64,000 bases of DNA from Lantana camara. Its lineage: Eukaryota; Streptophyta; Magnoliopsida; Lamiales; Verbenaceae. The translations under genes were made by a program, and so were the position numbers. This document shows, in pieces, positions 1 through 11,758 of this stretch. Location of the stretch: the NCBI GenBank assembly GCA_037501455.1, contig CM074863.1, forward strand, positions 15,744,001-15,808,000, given 5' to 3'. Positions within the stretch are counted from its first letter, which is position 1. The number at the start of each line of letters is the position of its first letter. The notes beneath the pieces were generated by a model. The model was not told the origin of the DNA, made no database searches, and saw only the letters and a program-made list of their open reading frames with translations.

Positions 1-1737
1 GTAAGGATCCTTTTTTAATACATGGGCTGGGCTTCTCCATATCCGAAGATAGGAGACACTGGGCTTCCGCCCTCGCCACAGTTCCATTGGTGTTTTAGAA
101 ACTGACTTGGATAGAACATGGTTTATTATGTGAGCTGCCGTTTCAAGAGCAAAGCCCCAAAACGAACTCGGTAGGGTAGCATGACTCATCATGGATCTTA
201 CCATCTCTATTAGAGTTCTATTTCTCCTTTCTGCAACACCATTCTGTTGGGGTGTACCCGGTGCAGATAACTAGGATTTAATCCTATTTGCAGTGAGAAA
301 TTCTAGAAACTCTTTAGATAAATACTCTCCACCACGATCCGATCGAAGTGCCTTGATACATTTTCCAATTTGATTCTCGACTTCAGTCTTATATTATTTG
401 AACTTTTCAAGAGCTTCAGACTTATGTCTCATCAAATAGACGTATCCATATCTGGAATAATCATCCGTAAAAGTGATGAAATACTCAAAACCTCCTCTTG
501 CTTGAACACTCATAGGACCACACACATCCGTATGAATTAATTCAAGCAACTCTGTGGCTCGATCACCTTTAGTCTTGAAAGACCTCTTGGTCATTTTTCC
601 TTCTAAACATGATTCGCAGACTGGAAGTTCTGTCAAGTCCAAATGACTCAATAGTCCATCCGAAATTAGTCTTTGGATCCTATTCAAATTAATATGACCA
701 AGCCGTAGGTGCCACTTATAAGCCTCGTTGGGCATAAGAGCTTTTCTTTTGGATGGTAAGTCAAGTTTAGTAGTGTTCAGTTCGGAATTAGGGTTTTTAT
801 CAGGGTATAATAAGAAAAGACCATCGCTTACTGTACCAGAGCAAATAAACCTTTTTATTATGCTTAATGGTTAAACATCGTTCAAAATAAACACTAAAAC
901 CATTATTCATTAAACAACTAACAGAAATCAGATTTCTGTGTATAGACGGTACATATAAAATGTCTTTCAAAATCAAAACCCTACTGTCAAAATATAGTTC
1001 TACAGTCCCTACTGCTAATACAGATATACTAGTATTATCTCCAAGTAGTAGCTGCATCTCGCCGTCTTCAAGCTTCCTGGTTAGCTTGAATCCCTGCAAT
1101 GAATTGCAGATATGATTAGTTGAACCTGAGTCCACACACCAGGAATCTGGTGGACTTCCAACTAAACTTACTTCTAATAAACAAGACATCATCATACCTT
1201 GTTTAGACGACTTAACAGGAAGACTGGCTAAGTATTTTGGGCAATTCCTTTTCCAGTGCCCATTACCTCCACAATGGAAACATTTTCCCTTGCTTGGCTT
1301 AGCTTTCTTCTTCTGAACCTTACCTTTAGGATGAGAAATTTTTCCCTATCCTTTCTTCCACTTATTGGCTTTTGGAGCCGTGGAAGTCGATGTCTGTGCT
1401 AGGAAAACTGTTCCCTTAGCTTTCATTACCCCTTCTGTCACCTTGAGTTCATTCATTAGCTCAGGCAGAGTAAAATCCAACTTATTCATAGAATAGTTCT
1501 GCCTGAACGTATCGAATGATTTTGGCAGAGAGCACAGGATCATGTCCTGTTTGCTGAGATTATCCATCTTAGCACCGAGGCTCTCAATTTCGTTCAGATA
1601 AGCCATCATGTTCATAACATGATCCTGAACAGGTGATCCTTCAGACATCTTAGTTACCACCAATCTTCTCATCAGCTCGTGCCTACGTGCACGATTCTGT
1701 CCACCGAACATCTGATGAAGATGTTCCATCATGTTCT
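1..1737 (-). pseudogene. Element B (copia family 1): broken gag-protease-integrase part
   Basis: Read on the minus strand this is the middle of a Ty1/copia polyprotein. It runs from gag (1346-1737), through a CCHC zinc knuckle (about 1240-1290) and an aspartic protease with [12 protein letters not shown] (about 1120-1150), to the integrase zinc-binding region and IHTDVCGP core (394-735). It leaves the window inside the integrase, near the site matching 7190 of element A. Stops and frame changes break it into frames at 394-735, 800-1195 and 1346-1737, so it cannot make a full polyprotein. It is clearly the same family as element A, which has cut it in two at 1737/1738; the gag N-terminus resumes at 11479. 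The rest of pol and the 3' LTR lie left of the window. Confidence 0.93.
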
Positions 1738-2842
1738 TGTTGGGATTAATGCCCTGAAAATCCAATTATATTGTAAATATTTTGGATTAATAAAACTGAA
1801 ATTATAGCAAGTTATGAGTATTTTACATATTTAATAATTAATGACGTGTGATGGTATTTTTATATGAAATGTGTTTCATAGGAAAAGATTTTAAATACCA
1901 GAAGTCACGTGTCATTAAAGTTCTAGTCAGTATGATAAGAAGATGTTCTTATCGAGACTATAATGTGTTATATAAGATGATTAGTCTTTCGTCATAGGGA
2001 AATGGAGTTTCCAATTATAACACGTTGATGATTTTCAATGAGATTGGAAACATCGAACTGGACCACTGAGATTGTTCATTTTATACTGCTATCTAAAATG
2101 AATAAAATCTCGGAAGCATTAGACTCTTAATCCTGGCAGTGTTTCTACTTTAGGCATGTAGTGTTAATCACTGTGATGTACTCAGAAGTGAGGTCTCGGT
2201 AACGGGTGGCCAAAATACTTTGTACATTCCGTGATTGCATGAAATGTGCTAGAGAGAAATATTGATCAAGGAATCTGTAGCCTTGCTGGAAGGTTTGAAG
2301 ATATCCCTGAAATAGATTTGCAAAAGGTTCGAATTAAAACTTTGGCCAAAGTACTTCGTGTGTGCGTCACCGAAGTTGTATGTTGAATGTGTTTCACATA
2401 CAGGGAATTTGAACTTAAGGCGAATCAAGAAATTTCAGATTTAAAGTGAAAAATAAATGATAGTAGTATTGATTCATTTTTCATGGATATCTGTACAGAG
2501 GAGTAAAATGCGAAATTATTCTAGATCGAGAAATTCGTGAATAATTTAATTAATTTTAGAGTTCAACAATATTTATTTAGTGGAATTAAATATTGTTAAA
2601 CGGTAATCGATTATTGTCATGGGATGATAATAGATTGACCCGTTTGGAGCTAAGATTAATTAGTCCTGCAGGTCCCCCCGCAAGCCCCAACCAAGATCAA
2701 AGAGAAAATATTAAAATCAGAGAGAGAAATGTTTTTTCAAAGTGTTTGAAAATAGCCAAGAAATTTATTTTGAGAAAATAAATTAAATTCCAAAGAGTTG
2801 GAAATGCCCGAAATTTTATTTTGGAGAAAATAAAATTTTTCG

Positions 2843-2883
<41 letters not shown>

Positions 2884-4054
2884 AGTTTTTGATGACGTGG
2901 CACATGCTGACGTGGCAGCTGAGGTGTCACGCCACGTCAGTGGGTCAGCGCCGCGTGGCGCTGACTGGGCGCCACCGTGTGCGACACGTGGATGGTCAGG
3001 ATCGCGCCGCGTCAGCGCATGTGAACGGCCCAGATTGTGTTGACTGAAAAGTCAACGGGTCGTGGGAGCGGGTCACCGGGCCGGGTCGCCGGATAGGGTC
3101 GGGTCACGGGTTGACCGACCCGGACACGTGGACGAATGGGATTTGGACACGTGGCGTTGCTGGAGCCCAACTTGAACCGACCGGTTCATCGCTGAACCGA
3201 TCTGAACCGCGAACCGCCGGTCGGACCGGACCGGTTCGCCACGTGGCAGCTGCTCGTGCCACCGTGGGGTTCACACGCGCCATGCACACAGCCGCCACTT
3301 GGGCGGCGCGTGCGGGCGCGTGCGGCGTCTGCTGGGCGCGTGCTTCGCGCCGCTGGACTCGTGGCGGCGCGAGCTTCCACGTGGCACTCTCGGATTCGTC
3401 GCCAGGACTTGGTGTGCACGCCAATTTTGCTGAAATTGCTGCGAGGGTCCTAATATTAAGCCTATAAATAGCAGCCTGGGTTTATTCTTCAGCAATAAAA
3501 ATTTCAGAACAATGTTGGCTTTGAAAATGTTCTGTCCGAAAATTTCTCTCTCAATTTTATAATTAATCCTAATTAAGGATTAATTAATATTTAATTAGGT
3601 GGTTATATAATTAATATATAATCCACTTAATTATTAGAAAATAGGGATTTTCAGGTTTTAGAAAAAAGGGTTTTTCTGAAAAATATTTTCTCAAAGTATT
3701 TAGCGAAATACTGCCGGAGCCCACACTCCAATTTCTTAATCGGGGATATTGCGGGGAAGCTCTGCCGGTTTCACGAGAAGATATCGAGGTGCTGGAAAAG
3801 TGCCGTTGATAGCCAATTTTGCAGTACGGTAATACTGTTGTGCTGCCAAAATTATTATTTGCATATTGTGATTATATGCTAGATGATTTAAAATTATGTT
3901 ATCAATGTCTGTATATATTAGAGTTATGCTGCCCGATTTATTCCGCTGCTTTATTAAAATATTTTTGAAATATTTTGATAACGAGGTCATGGCGAAATTT
4001 TTGAAATGTTGCTATACTGTCACTCTGATTCGGGCCCGCCACGCAACACCAACA
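1738..4054 (+). repeat. 5' LTR of element A
   Basis: Begins TGTTGGG and ends CAACA, directly before the primer-binding site. It repeats at 9149-11473. From 5' to 3' it holds an AT-rich part, a run of 39 A (2843-2881), a GC-rich block full of ACGTGGC/GCCACGT boxes (about 2890-3420), a TATA box (3463-3470) and an AT-rich R-U5 part. The small open frames in the GC-rich block occur on both strands and identically in the other LTR; they are compositional, not genes. Confidence 0.96.
3463..3470 (+). promoter_or_regulatory. TATA box of element A 5' LTR
   Basis: TATAAATA lies just after the GC-rich ACGT-box block and before the transition to AT-rich sequence. This is the expected layout for a U3 promoter. 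RNA would be expected to start about 30 bases downstream, near 3495-3505, which is inferred. The same box is in the 3' LTR at 10882-10889. Confidence 0.7.
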
Positions 4055-4056
4055 AC

Positions 4057-4068
4057 TGGTATCAGAGC
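4057..4068 (+). other. Primer-binding site of element A (initiator Met-tRNA)
   Basis: TGGTATCAGAGC begins two bases after the 5' LTR ends. It is complementary to the 3' end of plant initiator methionine tRNA, the usual copia primer. Confidence 0.93.
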
Positions 4069-5180
4069 GGGGCTCTGATTATATACTGGCATTGATAAAG
4101 CATAAGATGCATAATTTTAAATCTGATACTGTGCACGTAAATTCTGTCTAAGAAGGCTGGGTTTTAAGTGGGACCGTTGTGACCCCTCCAGTGTTTCTGG
4201 GAGTTTGCGTGGAATGGTAATTTTCTGGGAATTGATTTCAATAATCTTCCTGGTTAATTGCCGAATCAGTAAATATGATTTAAATTATGTGATAATTTAA
4301 AACATATTTATTTAAGGGGCCATAAAAAAATTTAAAGCGTGATAATTATATGATAATTATTTGCAAGCATGCTTTTAATTTTAAAATGGCATGATAATAT
4401 GTGATATTATGCTGCTTTAATTATGCATGATTTATTTAATGTGATTAGATAAATAATATTTAATAGAGATTAAATGTGATGCATAATTGGATTAATATTT
4501 TTGGGCCTAAATTAATAAAGAGTTATTAAAGCCTTAAAATATTATTAGGATTATTTAATAATCCTAGTGGGAGCTTATTAATTAGATTAATTACTTCCAA
4601 AATTAATAAGACGCCAAAAGTGATTATTTAATAATCAAAGATAATCCACAAATTTTATAAAATTCAAGTGGGAGCGAGATGAAAAGAGTTGGATTCTCAC
4701 GGCCTCCATTACCCGTCTATAGTATAGTGGATATATACTACTCCCTTCGGCGGGTATGTATTCGCGGTATACAAGATTAGACTTCTACGGATAGAATGAA
4801 ATACGGGGAAAGTCAGCTCGACCACGCCTCCGTGGAGTGCCTGATCTACTCGTACGAATTTCTAGGTAATGGTGTACGCTTGACTAAGTAATGTATTAAC
4901 CTCCCTTCGGAGCTATGTTACATCCACTTAGAGGCCAAAGGTTAACGTGGTGGATTAACATAGTTTGGTAAGAGTTACCTAGATGGCATGTTAATTAAGA
5001 TTAATTCTTGCTTTTCTAAGCAGTTTTCGACCTCGCTTCCGGGGAGTCAACTGCGGTTAGATAAGTCACCATTGTGTAAACCAAAAATGTTTACGTGGAT
5101 TTCATTTATTGGTTAGACGCAAAAGATGTAAAATACAGAATCATAACTTGCACCTTTTAAAATATTTCAGTTTTAAAGCA
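4069..5180 (+). other. Untranslated leader of element A
   Basis: About 1.1 kb between the primer-binding site and the gag start. It is AT-rich in its first half, then more structured (about 4690-5060). I see no coding sequence. The matching leader of element B lies in reverse orientation at 11759-14855. The packaging signal is expected here from family knowledge, but I cannot point to it. Confidence 0.75.
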
Positions 5181-8100
5181 ATGACGACCGCTAGCCCGCT
5201 TCAATCACTCCTAAAAGAAAATAGGCTTGAAGGGTCTAACTATGCTGACTGGAAAATGAATCTTGACATCGTGTTTGGTCACGAGAATCTGAAACAAGTG
5301 CTCACTGAACCTTGTCCGGGGGTACCGGAAACTACAGCCACTCAGGATATGAGAAATGCTTACGCCAATTGGATCAAGTCCAATGATTTGGCTAGGTCTT
5401 ATATCCTGGCATCTGTCTCCAATGTTCTCAAGCATCAAATGCATGAGATGCCAACTGCTAGGAACATGATGGATCATCTCCATCAAATGTTTGGAGGACA
5501 GAATCGAGCCAAGAGGCTCGAATTGATGCGGAGGCTGTTAGTTACCAAGATGTCTGAGGGATCACCTGTTCAGGATCATGTCATGAACATGATGGCTTGC
5601 CTGAACGAAATTGAAAGCCTTGGTGCTAAATTTGATGATCTCAGCAAGCAGGATATGATCCTGTGCTCTCTGCCAAAGTCGTTCGACACATTCAGGCAAA
5701 ATTATTCTATGAACAAATTGGATTTTTCTCTGCCTGAATTGATGAACGAACTTAAAGTGGCGGAGGGAGTGATGAAAGCTAAGGGAACTGTTCTCCTGGC
5801 ACAGGCATCGACTTCCACGGCTCCAAAGGCCAACAAGTGGAAAAAGGGAAAGGGAAAGGTTCTCAATCCCAAGAAAAAGGTTCAGAAGCAGAAGGGCAAA
5901 CCAGGCAAGGGAAAATGTTTCCACTGCGGAGAGAATGGACACTGGAAGAGGAATTGTCCAAAATACTTAGCAAGTCTTCCTGCTAAGCCATCTGGACAAG
6001 GTATATCGATATCTTGTTTAATTGAATTATGTTTAGTTGGAAGTCCACCAGATTCCTGGTGTGTGGACTCGGGCTCAACTAATCATATTTGCAATTCGTT
6101 GCAGGGGTTCAAGCTAACCAGAAAGCTTGAAGATGGCGAGATGCAGCTACTGCTCGGGGATAATACAAGTATATCTGTATTAGCAGTAGGGACTGTAAAT
6201 TTGTATTTTGGTGATAGGGTTTTGGTACTGAAAGACATTCTGTATATACCGTGTGTTCGCAGAAATCTGATTTCTGTGAGTTGTTTAATAAATAATGGTT
6301 TCAATGTTTGTTTTGAACAAAATTTTACCATTAAGCAAAACAAAAGGTTTATTTGCTCTGGCACGGTAAAAGATGGTCTTTTCTTGTTATACCCCGATAA
6401 AAACCCTAATTCCGAACTTAACACTACTACGCTTGACTTACCATCCAAGAGAAAAACTCCTATGCCTAACGAGGCGTACAAGTGGCATTTACGCCTTGGT
6501 CATATTAATCCAAAAAGGATCCAAAGACTAATTTCAGATGAATTGTTGAGTCCCTTGGACTTAACAGAACTACCAGTCTGTGAATCCTGCTTGGAAGGTA
6601 AGATGACCAAGAGATCTTTTAAATCTAAAGGTAATCGAGCCACAGAATTGCTTGAGTTAATTCATACGGATGTGTGTGGTCCTATGAGTATTCAAGCAAG
6701 AGGAGGTTTTGAGTATTTCATCACTTTTACGGATGATTACTCCAGATACGGATACGTTTATTTGATGAGATATAAGTCTGAATCTTTTGAAAAGTTCAAA
6801 GAATTCAAGGCTGAAGTTGAAAATCAAACTGGAAAACGTATCAAGTCACTTCGATCAGATCGTGGTGGTGAGTATCTGTCTACAGAGTTTCTAGAATTTC
6901 TCACTGCAAATGGGATTAGATCTCAATTATCTGCACCGGGTACACCCCAGCAGAATGGTGTTGCAGAAAGGAGAAATAGAACTCTGATGGAAATGGTAAG
7001 ATCTATGATGAGTCATGCTACCCTACCAAGTTCGTTTTGGGGTTTTGCACTCGAAACGGCGGCACACATATTAAACCTTGTTCCATCCAAGTCGGTTCCT
7101 AAAACACCAATGGAACTGTGGCGAGGGCGAAAGCCCAGTGTCTCCTATCTTCGGATATGGGGAACCCCAGCTCATGTGTTAAGGAAGGATCCTGACAAGT
7201 TGGAATCAAGAACAGAGGTTTGCTTGTTCATAGGTTATCCTAAAGGAACAAGAGGTGGTATATTTTACGATCCGAGTGATCACAAAGTGTTTGTGAGCAC
7301 TAATGCCAAATATCTTGAAGATGATTTCGTAAATGACCACAAGGGTAGAAGCAAAATTGTGTTAGAAGAAATGACAACATCAGATTCTGAATTCCAAGAA
7401 CCCGTAGTAACTGAAAATGTGTTAGATACATATGATGTACCAGATACAACATATGATGTAGGAATGAGTACACAACAGCCTCGTCGTAGTGGGAGGATTG
7501 TCAGGGCACCTGACAGATACCTGGGATTAACCCAAGTGGTTGAATCTGACGTATCTGATCCTGTCACATATGATGAAGCTATAAAGGATATAGACGCTGA
7601 CCGTTGGGTCAGAGCCATGGAATCTGAATTAGATTCAATGTATTCCAATAAAGTCTGGGAACTTGTAGAGGCGCCTGAGGGCATTAAACCTATTGGATGC
7701 AAATGGGTCTACAAGAGAAAAAGGGGAATAGATGGAAAGGTTGAGACCTTTAAAGCAAGGCTTGTGGCAAAGGGTTATACCCAGAAAGAAGGTATCGATT
7801 ATGACGAAACCTTCTCGCCTGTAGCAATGCTCAAGTCCATAAGAATTCTCCTATCCATTGCTGCTCATTATGATTATGAGATTTGGCAAATGGATGTAAA
7901 GACTGCCTTCTTGAACGGGCACCTTCAAGAAGAGATATATATGGCTCAACCTGAAGGCTTTATAGCCAGAAATCAGGAGCATATGGTATGCAAGCTTGAT
8001 AGATCAATTTATGGTCTTAAGCAAGCGTCTAGATCATGGAACATCAGATTTAATGAGGCAATTAAATCCTTTGGATTTATACAATTGCCTGATGAGCCAT

Positions 8101-9134
8101 GTGTGTACAAGAGACATCATGACAGTGTTGTAACATTTTTAGTTCTATATGTTGACGATATTCTGCTCATTGGGAATGACACGGGAATATTGTCAGCAGT
8201 TAAGATTTGGTTGTCAAACCAGTTTGACATGAAAGACCTAGGTGAGGCCAGTTATATTCTAGGGATCAGACTTTGTCGTGATCGTAAGAATAAGATGATT
8301 GGTTTATCACAAGCAGCATATATAGATAAGATGTTGGCAAGATATAATATGGCTAATTCCAAGAAAGGATCGTTACCTTTCAGACATGGAGTTCATCTGT
8401 CTCGGGATCAGTGTCCCAAGAATCCAGAAGAGACAGAAGAAATGAAAGATGTTCCGTATGCTTCGACAGTCGGAAGCCTCATGTATGCCATGTTATGTAC
8501 TAGGCCAGATATCTGTTATGCTGTAGGTCTAGTCAGCAGATATCAGTCAAACCCTGGACCCCAACACTGGATAGCTGTAAAGCATATATTAAAGTACTTG
8601 AGAAGGACTCGGGATTATATGCTTATCTATCGCAGTGATGAGCTTCTTCCTATAGGGTACACAGATTCGGATTTTCAATCTGATTTGGATTCTAGGCGTT
8701 CGACGTCTGGATATGTGTTTACTCTAGGAGGAGCAGCCGTGAGTTGGAGGAGTATTAAGCAATCTTGCATTGCTGACTCCACCATGGAAGCCGAATACGT
8801 GGCAGCTTCAGAAGCAGCCAAAGAAGCGTATTGGTTCCGAAATTTTCTAATGGATCTAGAAGTCGTCAAGGACGGACTTACGCCAATCACATTGTACTGT
8901 GACAATGCTGGAGCGGTGGCCAACTCCAAGGAACCTCGAAGTCATAAACGTGCCAAGCACATTGAGAGGAAGTTTCACATTATACGTGATTATGTGGAAC
9001 GTGGAGAAGTGGCAGTGGTGAAAATTGGCTCAGTAAATAATCTAGCAGATCCCTTCACTAAGACTTTGGCGCAAAAGAGTTTTGACACTCATGTAGAAGG
9101 GATGGGTCTTAGATATGTAGCCAATTGGATTTAG
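5181..9134 (+). CDS. Gag-pol polyprotein of copia element A, intact
   Basis: One frame of 1317 aa that supplies everything for retrotransposition. In order: copia gag (about residues 1-230); a basic linker; zinc knuckle C246-C249-H254-C259; aspartic protease with DSG at 296; integrase HHCC region (H436, H440, C about 467/470); DD35E core D497, D560, E596, with exactly 35 residues between the last two; reverse transcriptase with YVDD at 990-993; and RNase H starting near 1161 (TDSDF, then STMEAEY). The frame is open upstream to 5109, but I chose the ATG at 5181 because MTTASPLQS matches the gag start of element B (MTSASPLQS). No stop or frameshift is visible. It ends 14 bases before the 3' LTR, overlapping the polypurine tract. 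Gag and pol are in one frame, as is usual for plant copia elements. Confidence 0.97.
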   Translation: MTTASPLQSLLKENRLEGSNYADWKMNLDIVFGHENLKQVLTEPCPGVPETTATQDMRNAYANWIKSNDLARSYILASVSNVLKHQMHEMPTARNMMDHLHQMFGGQNRAKRLELMRRLLVTKMSEGSPVQDHVMNMMACLNEIESLGAKFDDLSKQDMILCSLPKSFDTFRQNYSMNKLDFSLPELMNELKVAEGVMKAKGTVLLAQASTSTAPKANKWKKGKGKVLNPKKKVQKQKGKPGKGKCFHCGENGHWKRNCPKYLASLPAKPSGQGISISCLIELCLVGSPPDSWCVDSGSTNHICNSLQGFKLTRKLEDGEMQLLLGDNTSISVLAVGTVNLYFGDRVLVLKDILYIPCVRRNLISVSCLINNGFNVCFEQNFTIKQNKRFICSGTVKDGLFLLYPDKNPNSELNTTTLDLPSKRKTPMPNEAYKWHLRLGHINPKRIQRLISDELLSPLDLTELPVCESCLEGKMTKRSFKSKGNRATELLELIHTDVCGPMSIQARGGFEYFITFTDDYSRYGYVYLMRYKSESFEKFKEFKAEVENQTGKRIKSLRSDRGGEYLSTEFLEFLTANGIRSQLSAPGTPQQNGVAERRNRTLMEMVRSMMSHATLPSSFWGFALETAAHILNLVPSKSVPKTPMELWRGRKPSVSYLRIWGTPAHVLRKDPDKLESRTEVCLFIGYPKGTRGGIFYDPSDHKVFVSTNAKYLEDDFVNDHKGRSKIVLEEMTTSDSEFQEPVVTENVLDTYDVPDTTYDVGMSTQQPRRSGRIVRAPDRYLGLTQVVESDVSDPVTYDEAIKDIDADRWVRAMESELDSMYSNKVWELVEAPEGIKPIGCKWVYKRKRGIDGKVETFKARLVAKGYTQKEGIDYDETFSPVAMLKSIRILLSIAAHYDYEIWQMDVKTAFLNGHLQEEIYMAQPEGFIARNQEHMVCKLDRSIYGLKQASRSWNIRFNEAIKSFGFIQLPDEPCVYKRHHDSVVTFLVLYVDDILLIGNDTGILSAVKIWLSNQFDMKDLGEASYILGIRLCRDRKNKMIGLSQAAYIDKMLARYNMANSKKGSLPFRHGVHLSRDQCPKNPEETEEMKDVPYASTVGSLMYAMLCTRPDICYAVGLVSRYQSNPGPQHWIAVKHILKYLRRTRDYMLIYRSDELLPIGYTDSDFQSDLDSRRSTSGYVFTLGGAAVSWRSIKQSCIADSTMEAEYVAASEAAKEAYWFRNFLMDLEVVKDGLTPITLYCDNAGAVANSKEPRSHKRAKHIERKFHIIRDYVERGEVAVVKIGSVNNLADPFTKTLAQKSFDTHVEGMGLRYVANWI

Positions 9135-9148
9135 GGCAAGTGGGAGAT
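9133..9148 (+). other. Polypurine tract of element A
   Basis: AGGGCAAGTGGGAGAT directly precedes the 3' LTR and overlaps the stop codon of gag-pol. It would prime plus-strand DNA synthesis. The family-2 elements carry almost the same tract in reverse (27739-27755 and 37142-37158). Confidence 0.88.
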
Positions 9149-10253
9149 TGTTGGGATTAATGCCCTGAAAATCCAATTATATTGTAAATATTTTGGATTA
9201 ATAAAACTGAAATTATAGCAAGTTATGAGTATTTTACATATTTAATAATTAATGACGTGTGATGGTATTTTTATATGAAATGTGTTTCATAGGAAAAGAT
9301 TTTAAATACCAGAAGTCACGTGTCATTAAAGTTCTAGTCAGTATGATAAGAAGATGTTCTTATCGAGACTATAATGTGTTATATAAGATGATTAGTCTTT
9401 CGTCATAGGGAAATGGAGTTTCCAATTATAACACGTTGATGATTTTCAATGAGATTGGAAACATCGAACTGGACCACTGAGATTGTTCATTTTATACTGC
9501 TATCTAAAATGAATAAAATCTCGGAAGCATTAGACTCTTAATCCTGGCAGTGTTTCTACTTTAGGCATGTAGTGTTAATCACTGTGATGTACTCAGAAGT
9601 GAGGTCTCGGTAACGGGTGGCCAAAATACTTTGTACATTCCGTGATTGCATGAAATGTGCTAGAGAGAAATATTGATCAAGGAATCTGTAGCCTTGCTGG
9701 AAGGTTTGAAGATATCCCTGAAATAGATTTGCAAAAGGTTCGAATTAAAACTTTGGCCAAAGTACTTCGTGTGTGCGTCACCGAAGTTGTATGTTGAATG
9801 TGTTTCACATACAGGGAATTTGAACTTAAGGCGAATCAAGAAATTTCAGATTTAAAGTGAAAAATAAATGATAGTAGTATTGATTCATTTTTCATGGATA
9901 TCTGTACAGAGGAGTAAAATGCGAAATTATTCTAGATCGAGAAATTCGTGAATAATTTAATTAATTTTAGAGTTCAACAATATTTATTTAGTGGAATTAA
10001 ATATTGTTAAACGGTAATCGATTATTGTCATGGGATGATAATAGATTGACCCGTTTGGAGCTAAGATTAATTAGTCCTGCAGGTCCCCCCGCAAGCCCCA
10101 ACCAAGATCAAAGAGAAAATATTAAAATCAGAGAGAGAAATGTTTTTTCAAAGTGTTTGAAAATAGCCAAGAAATTTATTTTGAGAAAATAAATTAAATT
10201 CCAAAGAGTTGGAAATGCCCGAAATTTTATTTTGGAGAAAATAAAATTTTTCG

Positions 10254-10302
<49 letters not shown>

Positions 10303-11473
10303 AGTTTTTGATGACGTGGCACATGCTGACGTGGCAGCTGAGGTGTCACGCCACGTCAGTGGGTCAGCGCCGCGTGGCGCTGACTGGGCGCCACCGTGTG
10401 CGACACGTGGATGGTCAGGATCGCGCCGCGTCAGCGCATGTGAACGGCCCAGATTGTGTTGACTGAAAAGTCAACGGGTCGTGGGAGCGGGTCACCGGGC
10501 CGGGTCGCCGGATAGGGTCGGGTCACGGGTTGACCGACCCGGACACGTGGACGAATGGGATTTGGACACGTGGCGTTGCTGGAGCCCAACTTGAACCGAC
10601 CGGTTCATCGCTGAACCGATCTGAACCGCGAACCGCCGGTCGGACCGGACCGGTTCGCCACGTGGCAGCTGCTCGTGCCACCGTGGGGTTCACACGCGCC
10701 ATGCACACAGCCGCCACTTGGGCGGCGCGTGCGGGCGCGTGCGGCGTCTGCTGGGCGCGTGCTTCGCGCCGCTGGACTCGTGGCGGCGCGAGCTTCCACG
10801 TGGCACTCTCGGATTCGTCGCCAGGACTTGGTGTGCACGCCAATTTTGCTGAAATTGCTGCGAGGGTCCTAATATTAAGCCTATAAATAGCAGCCTGGGT
10901 TTATTCTTCAGCAATAAAAATTTCAGAACAATGTTGGCTTTGAAAATGTTCTGTCCGAAAATTTCTCTCTCAATTTTATAATTAATCCTAATTAAGGATT
11001 AATTAATATTTAATTAGGTGGTTATATAATTAATATATAATCCACTTAATTATTAGAAAATAGGGATTTTCAGGTTTTAGAAAAAAGGGTTTTTCTGAAA
11101 AATATTTTCTCAAAGTATTTAGCGAAATACTGCCGGAGCCCACACTCCAATTTCTTAATCGGGGATATTGCGGGGAAGCTCTGCCGGTTTCACGAGAAGA
11201 TATCGAGGTGCTGGAAAAGTGCCGTTGATAGCCAATTTTGCAGTACGGTAATACTGTTGTGCTGCCAAAATTATTATTTGCATATTGTGATTATATGCTA
11301 GATGATTTAAAATTATGTTATCAATGTCTGTATATATTAGAGTTATGCTGCCCGATTTATTCCGCTGCTTTATTAAAATATTTTTGAAATATTTTGATAA
11401 CGAGGTCATGGCGAAATTTTTGAAATGTTGCTATACTGTCACTCTGATTCGGGCCCGCCACGCAACACCAACA
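9149..11473 (+). repeat. 3' LTR of element A
   Basis: Direct repeat of 1738-4054, TG...CA bounded. The only difference I can see is the A-tract (10254-10300, 47 bases). The TATA box is at 10882-10889. The target duplication gttct follows at 11474-11478. Confidence 0.96.
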
Positions 11474-11478
11474 GTTCT

Positions 11479-11758
11479 TAGCAGTAGGCATCTCATGCAT
11501 TTGATGCTTAAGAACATTTGAGACAGATGCCAGGATGTAAGACATAGCCAGATCATTATGCTTGATCCACTTGGCATAGTTATCTTTCAAAACCTGGGTG
11601 ACTGTGGTTTCTGGTACTCCCGGACAAGGTTCAGTGAGCACATATTTCAAACCCTCGTGTCCAAACACGATATCAAGATTCATTTTCCAATCAGCATAGT
11701 TTGAACCTTCAAGCCTATTTTCCTTAATAATCGATTGAAGCGGGCTAGCGGACGTCAT
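11479..11758 (-). pseudogene. Element B: N-terminal part of gag, cut by element A
   Basis: On the minus strand the start ATG is at 11756-11758. The protein begins MTSASPLQS and runs in frame to MPTAKN, where it meets the gttct duplication of element A. The next residues of the same gag (NMMEHLHQMF) resume at 1737. This shows directly that A inserted into B's gag. The longer open frame running on to 11357 is only read-through into A's LTR. Confidence 0.93.

Larger units (their letters stand above)
1738..11473 (+). mobile_element. Element A: complete Ty1/copia LTR retrotransposon (family 1)
   Basis: A 9.7-kb element with two LTRs (1738-4054 and 9149-11473), a primer-binding site, one gag-pol frame and a polypurine tract. 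The 5-bp target duplication gttct flanks it exactly (1733-1737 and 11474-11478). By eye the LTRs are the same except for an A-tract of 39 versus 47 bases, which accounts exactly for their lengths of 2317 and 2325 bp. Identical LTRs and an open frame mean a very recent insertion. The target was the gag gene of an older, opposite-strand copy of the same family (element B). Domain order protease-integrase-RT-RNase H places it in Copia (Pseudoviridae-like), not Gypsy. Confidence 0.97.

Noticed and set aside
3104..3495. Overlapping open frames on both strands in the GC-rich part of the A LTR (repeated at 10523-10914)
   Set aside because: Same composition-driven frames in both LTRs and on both strands, arginine/alanine-rich with no domain; this is promoter sequence.
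11315..11521. Open frame across the 3' LTR of A into element B
   Set aside because: Chimeric frame created by the insertion junction; no conserved protein.
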